This document shows, one piece after another, positions 48,947 through 57,914 of a stretch of 64,000 nucleotides of DNA. The position numbers and the translations under genes are program-made. Source of the stretch: a bacterium Scap17 (lineage in GTDB: Bacteria; Pseudomonadota; Gammaproteobacteria; Pseudomonadales; Halomonadaceae); assembly GCA_013376735.1 (NCBI GenBank), contig VINJ01000001.1:434001-498000 (forward strand), written 5' to 3'. The first letter of the stretch is position 1. Each line of letters begins with the position of its first letter. The notes under the pieces are model-generated. The model made no database searches and was not told the DNA's origin. It was given only the letters and a program-made list of their open reading frames with translations.

Positions 48947-49810
48947 ATGGCACGAGGACAGCAACGCAGGCAGGAAGGCACGGAGCGTGTGGCGGGTGCT
49001 CGGCGCGGGGCGACACGCCGTCCGGCGCTGCGTGCCGGCATGCGCCCGATGGAGCGCCTGCGCTGGCTGGCGGTGTGGGCATTCAAGGTCGTCGCTTGCT
49101 GGATGGTGGCCTGCATCGGCCTGGTGGTATTGCTGCGCTTCGTGCCGCTGCCGGTGTCGATGGTGATGCTGGAGAAGTGGGGCTATGGCCTGGTCACCGG
49201 CGAGCCGATGGCGCTGCAGCATGACTGGGTGCCGATGGAGCAGATTTCCAACAATGCCCGTCTGGCGGTGATCGCCTCGGAAGACCAGAAATTCCCCGAT
49301 CACTACGGCTTCGATGTCGATCAGATCGTCAAGGCCATCGATGCGCGGCTGGCCGGTGAGCGTCTGCGCGGCGCCAGTACCATCAGCCAGCAGACCGCCA
49401 AGAATGTCTTCCTGTGGAACGGGCGCAGCTGGGTGCGCAAGGGGCTGGAGGTCTGGTTCACCATCCTGATCGAGATGATCTGGCCCAAGGAGCGCATTCT
49501 CGAGGTCTATCTGAATGTCGCCGAATGGGGGCCGGGGGTCTTCGGCGTCGAGGCCGCGGCCGAGCATCACTTCAATACCGATGCCGCCAGCCTTTCCGCC
49601 TACCAGGCCAGCCTGCTGGCGGCGGTATTGCCCAACCCGATCCGCTTCAATGCCGGCAAGCCCTCGGCCTATATCCAGCGCCGCGCCAGTTGGACGCGCC
49701 GTCAGATGAACAATCTCGGCATGGGCTACTTGAAGCGTCTGGAACAGCCGCGTGGCTGGCTGAGCTGGGACCTGCTGCCTTCGCTCAAGGAGCTGTCCCC
49801 CGCGCATTGA
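48947..49810 (+). CDS. mtgA: Monofunctional peptidoglycan glycosyltransferase MtgA
   Basis: A 287-residue inner-membrane GT51 enzyme that polymerises lipid II into glycan strands. A basic N-terminus of about 40 residues, then one membrane helix (VVACWMVACIGLVVLLRFVPLP). The GT51 motifs follow: VIASEDQKFPDHYGFD with the catalytic Glu, RGASTISQQTAKNVFLW, KERILEVYLNVAEWGPGVFGVEAAA and YQASLLAAVLPNP. The gene is not related to betaine metabolism and sits here as an insert between gbdR and the dgc operon. Confidence 0.95.
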   Translation: MARGQQRRQEGTERVAGARRGATRRPALRAGMRPMERLRWLAVWAFKVVACWMVACIGLVVLLRFVPLPVSMVMLEKWGYGLVTGEPMALQHDWVPMEQISNNARLAVIASEDQKFPDHYGFDVDQIVKAIDARLAGERLRGASTISQQTAKNVFLWNGRSWVRKGLEVWFTILIEMIWPKERILEVYLNVAEWGPGVFGVEAAAEHHFNTDAASLSAYQASLLAAVLPNPIRFNAGKPSAYIQRRASWTRRQMNNLGMGYLKRLEQPRGWLSWDLLPSLKELSPAH

Positions 49811-49840
49811 CCGGCCTGACGGTACACCATCGGCTGTCCC

Positions 49841-49878
49841 ACGACGCCCCGGCTCTCTCGAGTCGGGGCGTCGTCGTT
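49841..49878 (+). terminator. Terminator after mtgA
   Basis: ACGACGCCCCG pairs perfectly with CGGGGCGTCGT across a 12-nt loop, with CGTTTC after it. The dgc operon promoter must lie between here and 50055. Confidence 0.72.
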
Positions 49879-50055
49879 TCAGAAACGACAGCCCTGACGC
49901 GATTCGATAGCCACGGGTCGCATCTGGCGTCAGAGGGGAAAGAGGGCAGGACTATGCTGGCACAGCCTGCTGGAGATCGTGTTCCGGCAGGCCCTGTCCG
50001 CCGGGTACGGGCAGTGACCTGACTTTTAGAGCCGCCTGCCCAGCGCCGGAGCGAC

Positions 50056-51069
50056 ATGATGTCCGAATTCTCCTCCTCCTTCGGTGGGTCCGATGCGGCC
50101 CGCGCCCTGCACGATGACAGCATCGTCATCGATGGTCTGGTGATCGCCAAGTGGCAGCGCGAGCTGTTCGAGGACATGCGCAAGGGCGGTCTGACCGCTG
50201 CCAACTGCACTGTCTCGGTCTGGGAAGGCTTCCAGGCGACCGTCAACAACATCGTCAAGAGCAACCAGCTGATCGCCGAGAGCAGCGATCTGGTCTGCGT
50301 GGCGCGCACGGCCGCCGACATCCGCGCCGCCAAGGCCGCCGGCAAGACCGGCATCATCTACGGCTTCCAGAATGCCAACGCCTATGAAGACCAGATCGGC
50401 TATGTCGATGTCTTCAAGCAGCTCGGCGTGGGCATCGTGCAGATGTGCTACAACACCCAGAATCTGGTCGGCACCGGCTGCTACGAGCGCGACGGCGGCC
50501 TGTCCGGCTTCGGCCGCGAGATGGTCGCCGAGATGAACCGCGTCGGCGTGATGTGTGATCTCTCCCACGTCGGCTCGAAGACCTCCGAGGAAGTCATCCT
50601 CGAGTCCAAGGTACCTGTCTGCTATTCCCACTGCGCGCCGGCCGGTCTCAAGGACCACCCGCGCAACAAGTCCGATGCCGAGCTGCGCTTCATCGCTGAA
50701 CACGGCGGCTTCGTCGGCGTCACCATGTTCACCCCCTTCCTCAAGGCCGGCGTCAACGCCACCGTCGACGACTACGTCGAGGCCATCGAATACGTGATGA
50801 ACCTGGTCGGCGAGGATGCCATCGGCATCGGCACCGACTTCACCCAGGGTCACGGCCAGGACTTCTTCGAGTGGCTGACCCACGACAAGGGCTACGCCCG
50901 TCGTCTCACCAACTTCGGCAAGATCGTCAATCCGGAAGGCATCCGCACCATCGGCGAGTTCCCCAATCTGACCGAGGCGCTGCTGCGTCGCGGCATGAGC
51001 GAGCATCAGGTACGCAAGATCATGGGCGAGAACTGGCTGCGCACGCTGGAAAATGTCTGGGGCGGCTGA
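50056..51069 (+). CDS. Dipeptidase-like protein (M19 fold) lacking part of the metal site
   Basis: A 337-residue protein of the membrane dipeptidase fold in the position that a dipeptidase gene takes in the Pseudomonas dgc cluster. Two late zinc-ligand His are kept: H171 in DLSHVG and H192 in CYSHCA. The early HxD pair of active members (DGHND) is replaced by DGLVI (residues 26-30), and the bridging Glu of GVEGGH is Gln in GFQNAN (Q105). Zinc-dependent peptide cleavage is therefore unlikely in the usual form. First gene of the operon with DUF5943, dgcA, dgcB and etf genes; its role there is not known. GGAG lies 5 nt before ATG. Confidence 0.85.
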   Translation: MMSEFSSSFGGSDAARALHDDSIVIDGLVIAKWQRELFEDMRKGGLTAANCTVSVWEGFQATVNNIVKSNQLIAESSDLVCVARTAADIRAAKAAGKTGIIYGFQNANAYEDQIGYVDVFKQLGVGIVQMCYNTQNLVGTGCYERDGGLSGFGREMVAEMNRVGVMCDLSHVGSKTSEEVILESKVPVCYSHCAPAGLKDHPRNKSDAELRFIAEHGGFVGVTMFTPFLKAGVNATVDDYVEAIEYVMNLVGEDAIGIGTDFTQGHGQDFFEWLTHDKGYARRLTNFGKIVNPEGIRTIGEFPNLTEALLRRGMSEHQVRKIMGENWLRTLENVWGG

Positions 51070-51182
51070 GTCTGGCTGCCCGTGCCCTTTATTGATCGTA
51101 CTTTCTTGACCGCACTTTCCTGATCTCTCTTTTCTGAGCTCTCTTATGCAATTCCCTCAAGCCCCTTTTGGAGGACACCGAC

Positions 51183-51719
51183 ATGAGCAAGATGGCCCCT
51201 GAACTGCCGATCGAAGTGGATAGCGAGACTGGCGTCTGGACGTCCGATGCGCTGCCGATGCTGTACGTGCCGCGCCACTTCTTCATCAACAACCATGTCG
51301 CGGTGGAAGAGGCGCTGGGCGTGGAGAAATACGCCGAGATTCTCTATCACGCCGGCTACAAGAGCGCCTGGCACTGGTGCGAGAAGGAAGCCGAGCTGCA
51401 TGGCCTGGTCGGCGTGGAAGTCTTCGAGCACTACATGAAGCGTCTGTCGCAGCGCGGCTGGGGTCTGTTCATCACCGAGGAGATCGATCTGGAGCGCGGT
51501 ACCTGCAAGGTGCGCCTGGAACACTCCTGCTTCGTCTATCAGCAGGGCAAGACCGGCACAAAGCTTGAATACATGTTCACCGGCTGGTTCGCCGGCGCGA
51601 TGGACCAGATTCTGGCCGCGCGTGGCAGCGAGCTGCGCACCGACGCCGTCCAGACCCAGAGCGGGGGTGAGGAAGGCTGTGACGTGGGGTATTTCGAGGT
51701 CGCTCCCGGAACAGTGTGA
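51183..51719 (+). CDS. DUF5943 / V4R-like protein of the dimethylglycine cluster
   Basis: A 178-residue soluble protein with no signal peptide. It starts MSKMAPELPIEVDSETGVWT, then has YVPRHFFINNHVAVEEALG, a segment like KRLSQRGWGLFITEEIDLER, and a C-terminal part with SCFVYQQGKTGTKLEYMFTGWFAGAMDQIL that recalls 4-vinyl-reductase (V4R) small-molecule-binding domains. The gene keeps this place next to dgcA in Pseudomonas clusters (the PA5397 position). Function unknown. ATG 51183 is preferred to 51168 because GGAGG precedes it by 8 nt. Confidence 0.8.
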   Translation: MSKMAPELPIEVDSETGVWTSDALPMLYVPRHFFINNHVAVEEALGVEKYAEILYHAGYKSAWHWCEKEAELHGLVGVEVFEHYMKRLSQRGWGLFITEEIDLERGTCKVRLEHSCFVYQQGKTGTKLEYMFTGWFAGAMDQILAARGSELRTDAVQTQSGGEEGCDVGYFEVAPGTV

Positions 51720-51772
51720 CGTTTTCGGATCCGCCACTCTCTATTCCATGGTTCGGGCCCAGACCCGGCCCA

Positions 51773-51814
51773 GGCAACAGGCAACAGGCAACAGGCAACA
51801 GGCAACAGGCAACA
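51773..51814 (+). repeat. Six perfect copies of the heptamer GGCAACA
   Basis: Six head-to-tail GGCAACA units lie between the DUF5943 gene and dgcA, about 190 bp before the dgcA start. A 7-bp array can change length by slippage. Confidence 0.92.
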
Positions 51815-52006
51815 GCACAAGCCGGCCGCCCGATCATCTCTCTGTCACGACACTCATCACCCACAACAACGACAACGCAACGCCTGAGCGCCGACTCTCC
51901 TGACATGCAAGACACCTGACGCCAACCCCGTCGCCACGACTCGTGGCGGCGGGCAGGCCAGGCCAGCGTGACGAGGCGGCGCTCTCCCCGGCGAGGAGCT
52001 CTCACC

Positions 52007-54085
52007 ATGGCATTCGACGCACTCTTCCAGCCGATCGAGATCGGCAAGCTGACCATCCGCAACCGCGTCGTCAGTACCGCCCACGCCGAGGTGTATGCCA
52101 CCGATGGCGGCATGACCACCGAGCGCTACGTGCGCTACTACGAAGAGAAGGCCAAGGGCGGGTGTGGCCTGTGCATCTGTGGTGGCTCCTCGGTGGTCTC
52201 CATCGACAGCCCGCAGGGCTGGTGGAGCTCCGTCAATCTGTCGACCGACCGCATCATTCCGCATTTCCAGAATCTGGCCGATGCCGTGCACAAGCATGGC
52301 GGCAAGATCATGATCCAGATTACCCACATGGGCCGTCGCTCGCGCTGGGACGGCTTCGACTGGACCTCACTGATGTCACCGTCCGGCATCCGCGAGCCGG
52401 TCCATCGCTCCACCTGCAAGACCATCGAGGTGGAGGAGATCCAGCGCATCATCGCTGATTTCGCCCAGGCGGCGCGGCGTGCCAAGGAAGGCGGCCTGGA
52501 CGGCGTCGAGCTGTCCGCCGTGCACCAGCACCTGATCGACCAGTTCTGGAGCCCGCGCGTCAACAAGCGCACCGATGAGTGGGGCGGCAGCTTCGAGGGC
52601 CGCATGAAGTTCGGCCTCGAAGTGCTCAAGGCGGTGCGTGCCGAAGTCGGCGACGACTTCGTGGTCGGCATGCGCATCTGTGGCGATGAATTCCATCCCG
52701 ATGGCCTGTCCCACGACGACATGAAGCAGATCGCGGCCTATTACGACGCCACCGGTCTGCTCGACTTCTTCGGCGTGATCGGCTCCGGCTGTGATACCCA
52801 CAACAGCCTCGCCAACGTCATTCCCAACATGTCCTACCCGCCGGAACCCTTCCTGCACCTGGCGTCCGGCATCAAGGAAGTCGTCTCGATTCCGGTGATC
52901 CACGCCCAGAACATCAAGGACCCCAACCAGGCCGAGCGTATCCTGGAAGGCGGCTATGTCGACATGGTCGGCATGACCCGCGCCCACATCGCCGACCCGC
53001 ACATCATTGCCAAGATCAAGATGGGCCAGCTCGACCAGATCAAGCAGTGCGTCGGCGCCAACTACTGCATCGACCGCCAGTATCAGGGCCTCGACGTGCT
53101 GTGCATCCAGAATGCCGCCACCTCGCGCGAATACATGGGCCTGCCGCACCAGATCGAGAAGACCAGCGGCCCGGTGCGCAAGGTCGTCATCGTCGGCGGC
53201 GGTCCGGCCGGCATGGAGGCGGCCCGCGTATGCGCCGAACGCGGCCACGACGTGACGCTGTTCGAGGCCCGTGACGAGCTGGGCGGTCAGATCACCATCG
53301 CCGCCAAGGCGCCGCAGCGTGATCAGATCGCCGGCATCACGCGCTGGTATCAGCTGGAACTGGCACGCCTGAAGGTCGACCTGCGCCTGGGTACCCGAGC
53401 CGATGAGGCCACCATCCGTGACCTGCGCGGCGATGTGGTGATCCTCGCGGTGGGCGGTCGTCCGTTCATGGACCAGTTCGCGTCCTGGGGCTACGACGAA
53501 GACCCGGCCAAGAGCCTGATCGTCTCTTCATGGGACGTGCTGGACGGGCGCGTCGCGCCGGGCAGCAACGTGCTGATCTACGACAGCATCTGCGAGTTCT
53601 CCGGGGTCTCGGTGGCCGACTATCTGGCCGACAAGGGCGCCAGGGTCGAGATCGTCACCGACGACATCAAGCCGGGTGCGGCGGTCGGCGGCACCACCTT
53701 CCCGACCTACTACCGCAGCCTGTATGCCAAGGAAGTCGTGATGACCTCCGACATGGTGCTGCATGAGGTCTACCGCGAAGGCGAGGGCCTGGTAGCGGTG
53801 CTCGAGAACGAATACACCGGCACGCTGGAAGAGCGCGTCGTCGATCAGATCGTGGTCGAGAACGGCGTACGCCCGGATGAGGCGCTCTATTACGCCTTCA
53901 AGGACGGCTCGCTCAACAAGGGCCAGATCGACGTCGAGTCGCTCTACGCCATCAAGCCGCAGCCGTGCCTGAGCCAGGCCACCGAGGGCAATGATTACCT
54001 GCTGTTCCGCCTCGGTGACTGCAACGCACCGCGCAACACCCACGCCGCCATCTATGACGCCCTGCGTCTGTGCAAGGACTTCTGA
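52007..54085 (+). CDS. dgcA: Dimethylglycine demethylase subunit DgcA
   Basis: A 692-residue flavoprotein of the trimethylamine dehydrogenase/old yellow enzyme group. The N-terminal FMN TIM barrel covers about 1-370 (LFQPIEIGKLTIRNRVVSTAHAEVYATDGG; MIQITHMGRRS). A Cys motif follows (CVGANYC, then C after 11 residues), and a C-terminal FAD/NAD fold (VVIVGGGPAGMEAARVCAERG, about 390). It demethylates dimethylglycine to sarcosine, releasing formaldehyde. GAGGAG lies 9 nt before ATG 52007. The Fe-S motif has only three Cys in C-x5-C-x11-C, where relatives have C-x2-C-x3-C-x11-C. Confidence 0.93.
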   Translation: MAFDALFQPIEIGKLTIRNRVVSTAHAEVYATDGGMTTERYVRYYEEKAKGGCGLCICGGSSVVSIDSPQGWWSSVNLSTDRIIPHFQNLADAVHKHGGKIMIQITHMGRRSRWDGFDWTSLMSPSGIREPVHRSTCKTIEVEEIQRIIADFAQAARRAKEGGLDGVELSAVHQHLIDQFWSPRVNKRTDEWGGSFEGRMKFGLEVLKAVRAEVGDDFVVGMRICGDEFHPDGLSHDDMKQIAAYYDATGLLDFFGVIGSGCDTHNSLANVIPNMSYPPEPFLHLASGIKEVVSIPVIHAQNIKDPNQAERILEGGYVDMVGMTRAHIADPHIIAKIKMGQLDQIKQCVGANYCIDRQYQGLDVLCIQNAATSREYMGLPHQIEKTSGPVRKVVIVGGGPAGMEAARVCAERGHDVTLFEARDELGGQITIAAKAPQRDQIAGITRWYQLELARLKVDLRLGTRADEATIRDLRGDVVILAVGGRPFMDQFASWGYDEDPAKSLIVSSWDVLDGRVAPGSNVLIYDSICEFSGVSVADYLADKGARVEIVTDDIKPGAAVGGTTFPTYYRSLYAKEVVMTSDMVLHEVYREGEGLVAVLENEYTGTLEERVVDQIVVENGVRPDEALYYAFKDGSLNKGQIDVESLYAIKPQPCLSQATEGNDYLLFRLGDCNAPRNTHAAIYDALRLCKDF

Positions 54086-54174
54086 TGACGTGATCTGCCG
54101 AGCCGGCCGCGCCTATGCCGCCGGCTTGGCAGTCGTCCGGTCGACAGCGGGCTTGAAGAAAGAGGGTGAGCAGC

Positions 54175-56394
54175 ATGAATGACACGATCTTGTCGGTATT
54201 GATCTTCACCGCGCTGGCGCTGGCTGCCCTCGGTGCGGTCAAGCGCATCGGCCTGTGGCGCCAGGGGCGGGCGGACGCCACGTCCATGAGCATGGGAGAG
54301 CTGATCGCGAGCCTTGCCAAGGTACCGCGCCGCTACGGGGTGGACCTGCACCACGTGGTCGCGCGGGACCGCTACATGGCCAACACCCATGTCGCCACCG
54401 GGGGTGGCTTCGTGGCCGCGGCGCTGCTGATGGTGGTGGTCTACGGCTTCGGCATCGACTCCGCCTGGCTGGGCGTCTTGCTGCTGCTGGCCAGTGGCGC
54501 GATGTTCGGTGGCGCGCTGTTCGTGCGTCGTCGTCGCCTCGACCCGCCGGCGCGCCTGTCGCGTGGTCCGTGGATGCGTCTGCCCAAGAGTCTGCTGGTG
54601 TTCTCCGCCAGCCTGTTCGTGATGAGTCTGTCACTGGTGCTTCCGGAAGGCGTCGGCGGCATGATCTCCGGCGGTATCCTCGGGCTGGTGCTGGTAGCGG
54701 GCATCGCCTGGGGATTGCTCGAGATGATCGTCGGCATGACCGGCGGCGGCTCGCGCATCACCGGGCCGATGAAGCATGCCTTCGCCGGTGCGCTGCATCT
54801 GGCCTTCCATCGGCGTCCGGCACGTTTCAGCACCCGTGACAGTGCGGGCATCCGCGACAGCGCGCTGCTGCCGCTGGACCTGACCAACCCTGAGGCACCG
54901 CTGGGTGTCGGCAAGCCGTCCGATTTTAACTGGCGTCAACTGCTGGGCTTCGATGCCTGCGTGCAATGCGGGCGCTGTGAAGCGGTGTGCCCGGCGTTCG
55001 CGGCCGGTCAGCCGCTCAATCCCAAGAAGCTGATCCAGGACATGGTGGTCGGCATGGCCGGTGGCAGCGATGCCGCCTACGCCGGTTCGCCTTATCCGGG
55101 CGATGAGCCCAGGCGCGCGCCCGGCCAGCATGGCGGCGGCCCGCAGCAGGCCATCGTCGGGGCCTCTCCGCATGCTCGCCCGGCAGCTCAGGCAGCCTCA
55201 TCCGGGCCGATCCAGATCAAGGCGGCACCGGGTGCAGTGGGTGAGGCGACAGATGGCGACAAGCTGATCCACGAGTTCAAGGTACTGGTCGAGCCGGAAA
55301 CCCTGTGGGCCTGCACCACCTGTCGCGCCTGCGTCGAGGAGTGCCCGATGATGATCGAGCACGTCGATGCCATCGTCGACATGCGCCGTCACATGACGCT
55401 GGAGCAGGGCGCGACGCCGGGCAAGGGCGTAGAGGTGCTCGACAACCTGATCGCCACCGACAACCCGGGCGGCTTCGCGCTCGAAGCGCGCCTGCATTGG
55501 GCGGCGGACCTCGACCTGCCGCGCATCGCCGAGCTGCAGGCCGCCCGCGAGGCAGCGCGTGATCCGCGTCCTGTGGAAGCGCTGCTGTGGCTGGGCGATG
55601 GCGCCTTCGACATGCGCAACCAGCGCACGCTGCGCGCCTTCGTGCAGGTGCTGCGCGCCGCCAGGGTCGATTTCGCCATCCTCGGTGCGGAAGAACGTGA
55701 CAGTGGTGATGTGGCGCGCCGTCTGGGGGATGAGGCGACCTTCCAGTCGCTGGCCACTCGCAATATCGCCACCCTGTCGAAGTATCGCTTCGCGCGCATC
55801 ATCACCTGCGATCCGCACAGCTTCCATGTGCTGGGACGTGAATACGCCGCCTTCGGTGGCGACTACCTCGTCAACCACCACACCAGCTACATGAACGAGC
55901 TGCTGGCGGCCGGTCGCCTGAGCCTCGATGCCACCAGACTGGCGACGCTCGGCGCGGTCACCTGGCACGACCCCTGCTATCTGGGTCGCTACAACGGTGA
56001 ATTCGAGGCGCCGCGCAGCTTGTTGGCGGCGCTGGGACTGGAAGTGCGCGAGATGCAGCGCTCCGGCTTCCGCTCACGCTGTTGCGGCGGCGGTGGCGGC
56101 GCGCCGGTGACGGACATCCCCGGCAAGCAGCGTATCCCCGACATGCGCATGGGCGATGTGCGCGAGACCGGCGCCGAGGTCGTGGCGGTCGGCTGCCCGC
56201 AGTGCACCGCGATGCTGGAAGGCGTGGTGGCACCGGCCGGTGAAGCCGAACCCCAGGTGCTGGATCTGGCGGAACTGATGGCGCGGGCGCTGGTAACGGA
56301 TGCGTCCACGCAGGGCTCGTCCACACAGGGCTCGTCCACACAGGGCTTGGCGGCGTCGACCACGCAGCCCACTGACGCGGAGGTGGCGGCATGA
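54175..56394 (+). CDS. dgcB: Dimethylglycine demethylase subunit DgcB (Fe-S, membrane)
   Basis: A 739-residue membrane iron-sulfur protein passing electrons from DgcA. The N-terminal part (1-200) has about four hydrophobic helices. Two 4Fe-4S sets follow: CVQCGRCEAVCP (about 262) and CTTCRACVEECP (about 380), then two CCG-type domains as in heterodisulfide reductase, ending RSRCCGGGGGAP and CPQCTAML. The C-terminus has STQGSSTQGSSTQG from three 15-bp repeats. It starts 89 bp after dgcA and overlaps the next gene (ATGA). ATG 54175 is preferred to GTG 54166. Confidence 0.92.
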   Translation: MNDTILSVLIFTALALAALGAVKRIGLWRQGRADATSMSMGELIASLAKVPRRYGVDLHHVVARDRYMANTHVATGGGFVAAALLMVVVYGFGIDSAWLGVLLLLASGAMFGGALFVRRRRLDPPARLSRGPWMRLPKSLLVFSASLFVMSLSLVLPEGVGGMISGGILGLVLVAGIAWGLLEMIVGMTGGGSRITGPMKHAFAGALHLAFHRRPARFSTRDSAGIRDSALLPLDLTNPEAPLGVGKPSDFNWRQLLGFDACVQCGRCEAVCPAFAAGQPLNPKKLIQDMVVGMAGGSDAAYAGSPYPGDEPRRAPGQHGGGPQQAIVGASPHARPAAQAASSGPIQIKAAPGAVGEATDGDKLIHEFKVLVEPETLWACTTCRACVEECPMMIEHVDAIVDMRRHMTLEQGATPGKGVEVLDNLIATDNPGGFALEARLHWAADLDLPRIAELQAAREAARDPRPVEALLWLGDGAFDMRNQRTLRAFVQVLRAARVDFAILGAEERDSGDVARRLGDEATFQSLATRNIATLSKYRFARIITCDPHSFHVLGREYAAFGGDYLVNHHTSYMNELLAAGRLSLDATRLATLGAVTWHDPCYLGRYNGEFEAPRSLLAALGLEVREMQRSGFRSRCCGGGGGAPVTDIPGKQRIPDMRMGDVRETGAEVVAVGCPQCTAMLEGVVAPAGEAEPQVLDLAELMARALVTDASTQGSSTQGSSTQGLAASTTQPTDAEVAA
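56304..56348 (+). repeat. Three 15-bp repeats near the 3' end of dgcB
   Basis: Three units of GTCCACRCAGGGCTC lie head-to-tail in frame (five residues each). Confidence 0.9.
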
Positions 56395-57881
56395 CGATTT
56401 CCCCGGATCTTCACGCATCAGAGCAGCCACAAGCAACCGAGCGCCCACCGGTATCCCATCGAGAGGCGTTGCCACGCCGTGACCCGCGTCTGGAACAGCA
56501 GGCACGCAATCGCCTGCACCCGCAGCATCTCATCGCGCTGCAGGCGCTGGGCCGCGGCGCGGCAGCCCCTCAGGAACGCTGGATGGGCCCGCAGGGCGTA
56601 ATGCGTCGCGACCCGCATGTCGGCCACTTCATCGCCGCCAATGGTCGCAAACGCATCGACCGCAGTGGCCGCTCCGGGCCTGCCGCGGCGGGTGCTGGCC
56701 AGCCCGCGGCCGTGGCCAAGGCGCGCGTGCTGCCGCTGGTCGAGATCGCATCACCCGCCTTCCTGATCGCGGTGGTGCCGGACATGACCGGTGGGCGACT
56801 CTCGAGTCAGGACCGCGATGTGCTGGGGCTGGCGCGTCAGATCGCTGATGCCGACCCCGCCCATCAGGGCGCGGTGCTGGCCGTCACCTTCGGCACCTTG
56901 CGTGAGGATGGTGACGCCGCCGACAGTGTCGGGCTCGGCGCGGCGGGTGCCGATCGCTGGCTGCACTTCGCCGATACCCTCCACGATGGTTATGCGCCGC
57001 TGGCCCAGCTGGCGGAGCTTGAGGCCATCGATGGCAAGCTGGCACCACGGCTGTGGTTGCTGCCGGAATCCCGCACTGGCGGCGGCGAACGCGGCCGACG
57101 TCTCGGCGCGCGCCTGCTGTGCCAGGGCGATGCGCTGGCGCGGCCCAGCGGCAATGCCTATCAGCTCGACGGCGAGCTTGCCGCCATCGGGCGTGGCGAG
57201 CTTGCCGAGGTGAACGTCACCGGGCGCAGCGGCAATGGTCAGCAGGACCTGACCCGCCCGCTGACCCGTATCGTGCTGTGCGAGGCGGAATGCGCCGAGC
57301 CGGTGGAAGATGTGCGCCACGCCGCGCTGCCGCTCGAGTGGGAGGCGGCCAGCACCGCGCACGCCGTGCCAGACGTGATCGAAGACCTTGGCCCGGTCGC
57401 CGTCGACCCCTCCGCGATCGCGTTGGGCGAGGCTGAATTCATTCTCTCGGCGGGCAACGGTATCCGCGATTGGGATGGCTTCCACCGCGCCGCCAGCCTG
57501 CTGGGTGCCACCGAAGGCGCCTCGCGGGTGGCGGTGGATGACGGCTTCATGCCGCGTGCCCGCCAGGTCGGTGCCACCGGTACCTGGGTGACGGCGCGGG
57601 TCTATGTCGCGGTGGGCATCTCGGGGGCCATCCAGCATCTGCAGGGCATCCAGCGCTGCGACAAGGTGGTGGCCATCAACACCGATGGCGGCTGTGACAT
57701 GGTCAAGCGTGCCGATCTTTCGGTGATCGGTGACGCCGGGGCGATTCTCGCCAGTCTCTGTCAGCAGCTCGAGGCCGAACGCAGTGCCGGCGGTGATACC
57801 TCGGCGGCGGGTCAGGTGCCTGCCGCGGCCTCGGCGTCATCCAGTACGTCATCCGCCACGCTTGCCGCCGACGCGGCCTGA
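56391..57881 (+). CDS. etfA: Electron transfer flavoprotein alpha subunit, DgcB-associated
   Basis: A 496-residue EtfA-type protein, well above the usual 310-330. The C-terminal FAD domain is clear: FILSAGNGIRDWDGFHRAASLLGA, VGATGTWVTARVYVAVGISGAIQH and DKVVAINTDGGCDMVKRADLSVIGDA. About 120 residues at the N-terminus (DPRLEQQARNRLHPQHLIALQALG, RRDPHVGHFIAANGRKRID) are not part of normal EtfA and seem specific to this cluster. The C-terminal tail is Ala/Ser-rich. It accepts electrons from the DgcAB complex. ATG overlaps the dgcB stop. Confidence 0.88.
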   Translation: MTISPDLHASEQPQATERPPVSHREALPRRDPRLEQQARNRLHPQHLIALQALGRGAAAPQERWMGPQGVMRRDPHVGHFIAANGRKRIDRSGRSGPAAAGAGQPAAVAKARVLPLVEIASPAFLIAVVPDMTGGRLSSQDRDVLGLARQIADADPAHQGAVLAVTFGTLREDGDAADSVGLGAAGADRWLHFADTLHDGYAPLAQLAELEAIDGKLAPRLWLLPESRTGGGERGRRLGARLLCQGDALARPSGNAYQLDGELAAIGRGELAEVNVTGRSGNGQQDLTRPLTRIVLCEAECAEPVEDVRHAALPLEWEAASTAHAVPDVIEDLGPVAVDPSAIALGEAEFILSAGNGIRDWDGFHRAASLLGATEGASRVAVDDGFMPRARQVGATGTWVTARVYVAVGISGAIQHLQGIQRCDKVVAINTDGGCDMVKRADLSVIGDAGAILASLCQQLEAERSAGGDTSAAGQVPAAASASSSTSSATLAADAA

Positions 57882-57914
57882 ACTCGCGCCTGCGACAGGG
57901 GAAAGGAGAAGGAC

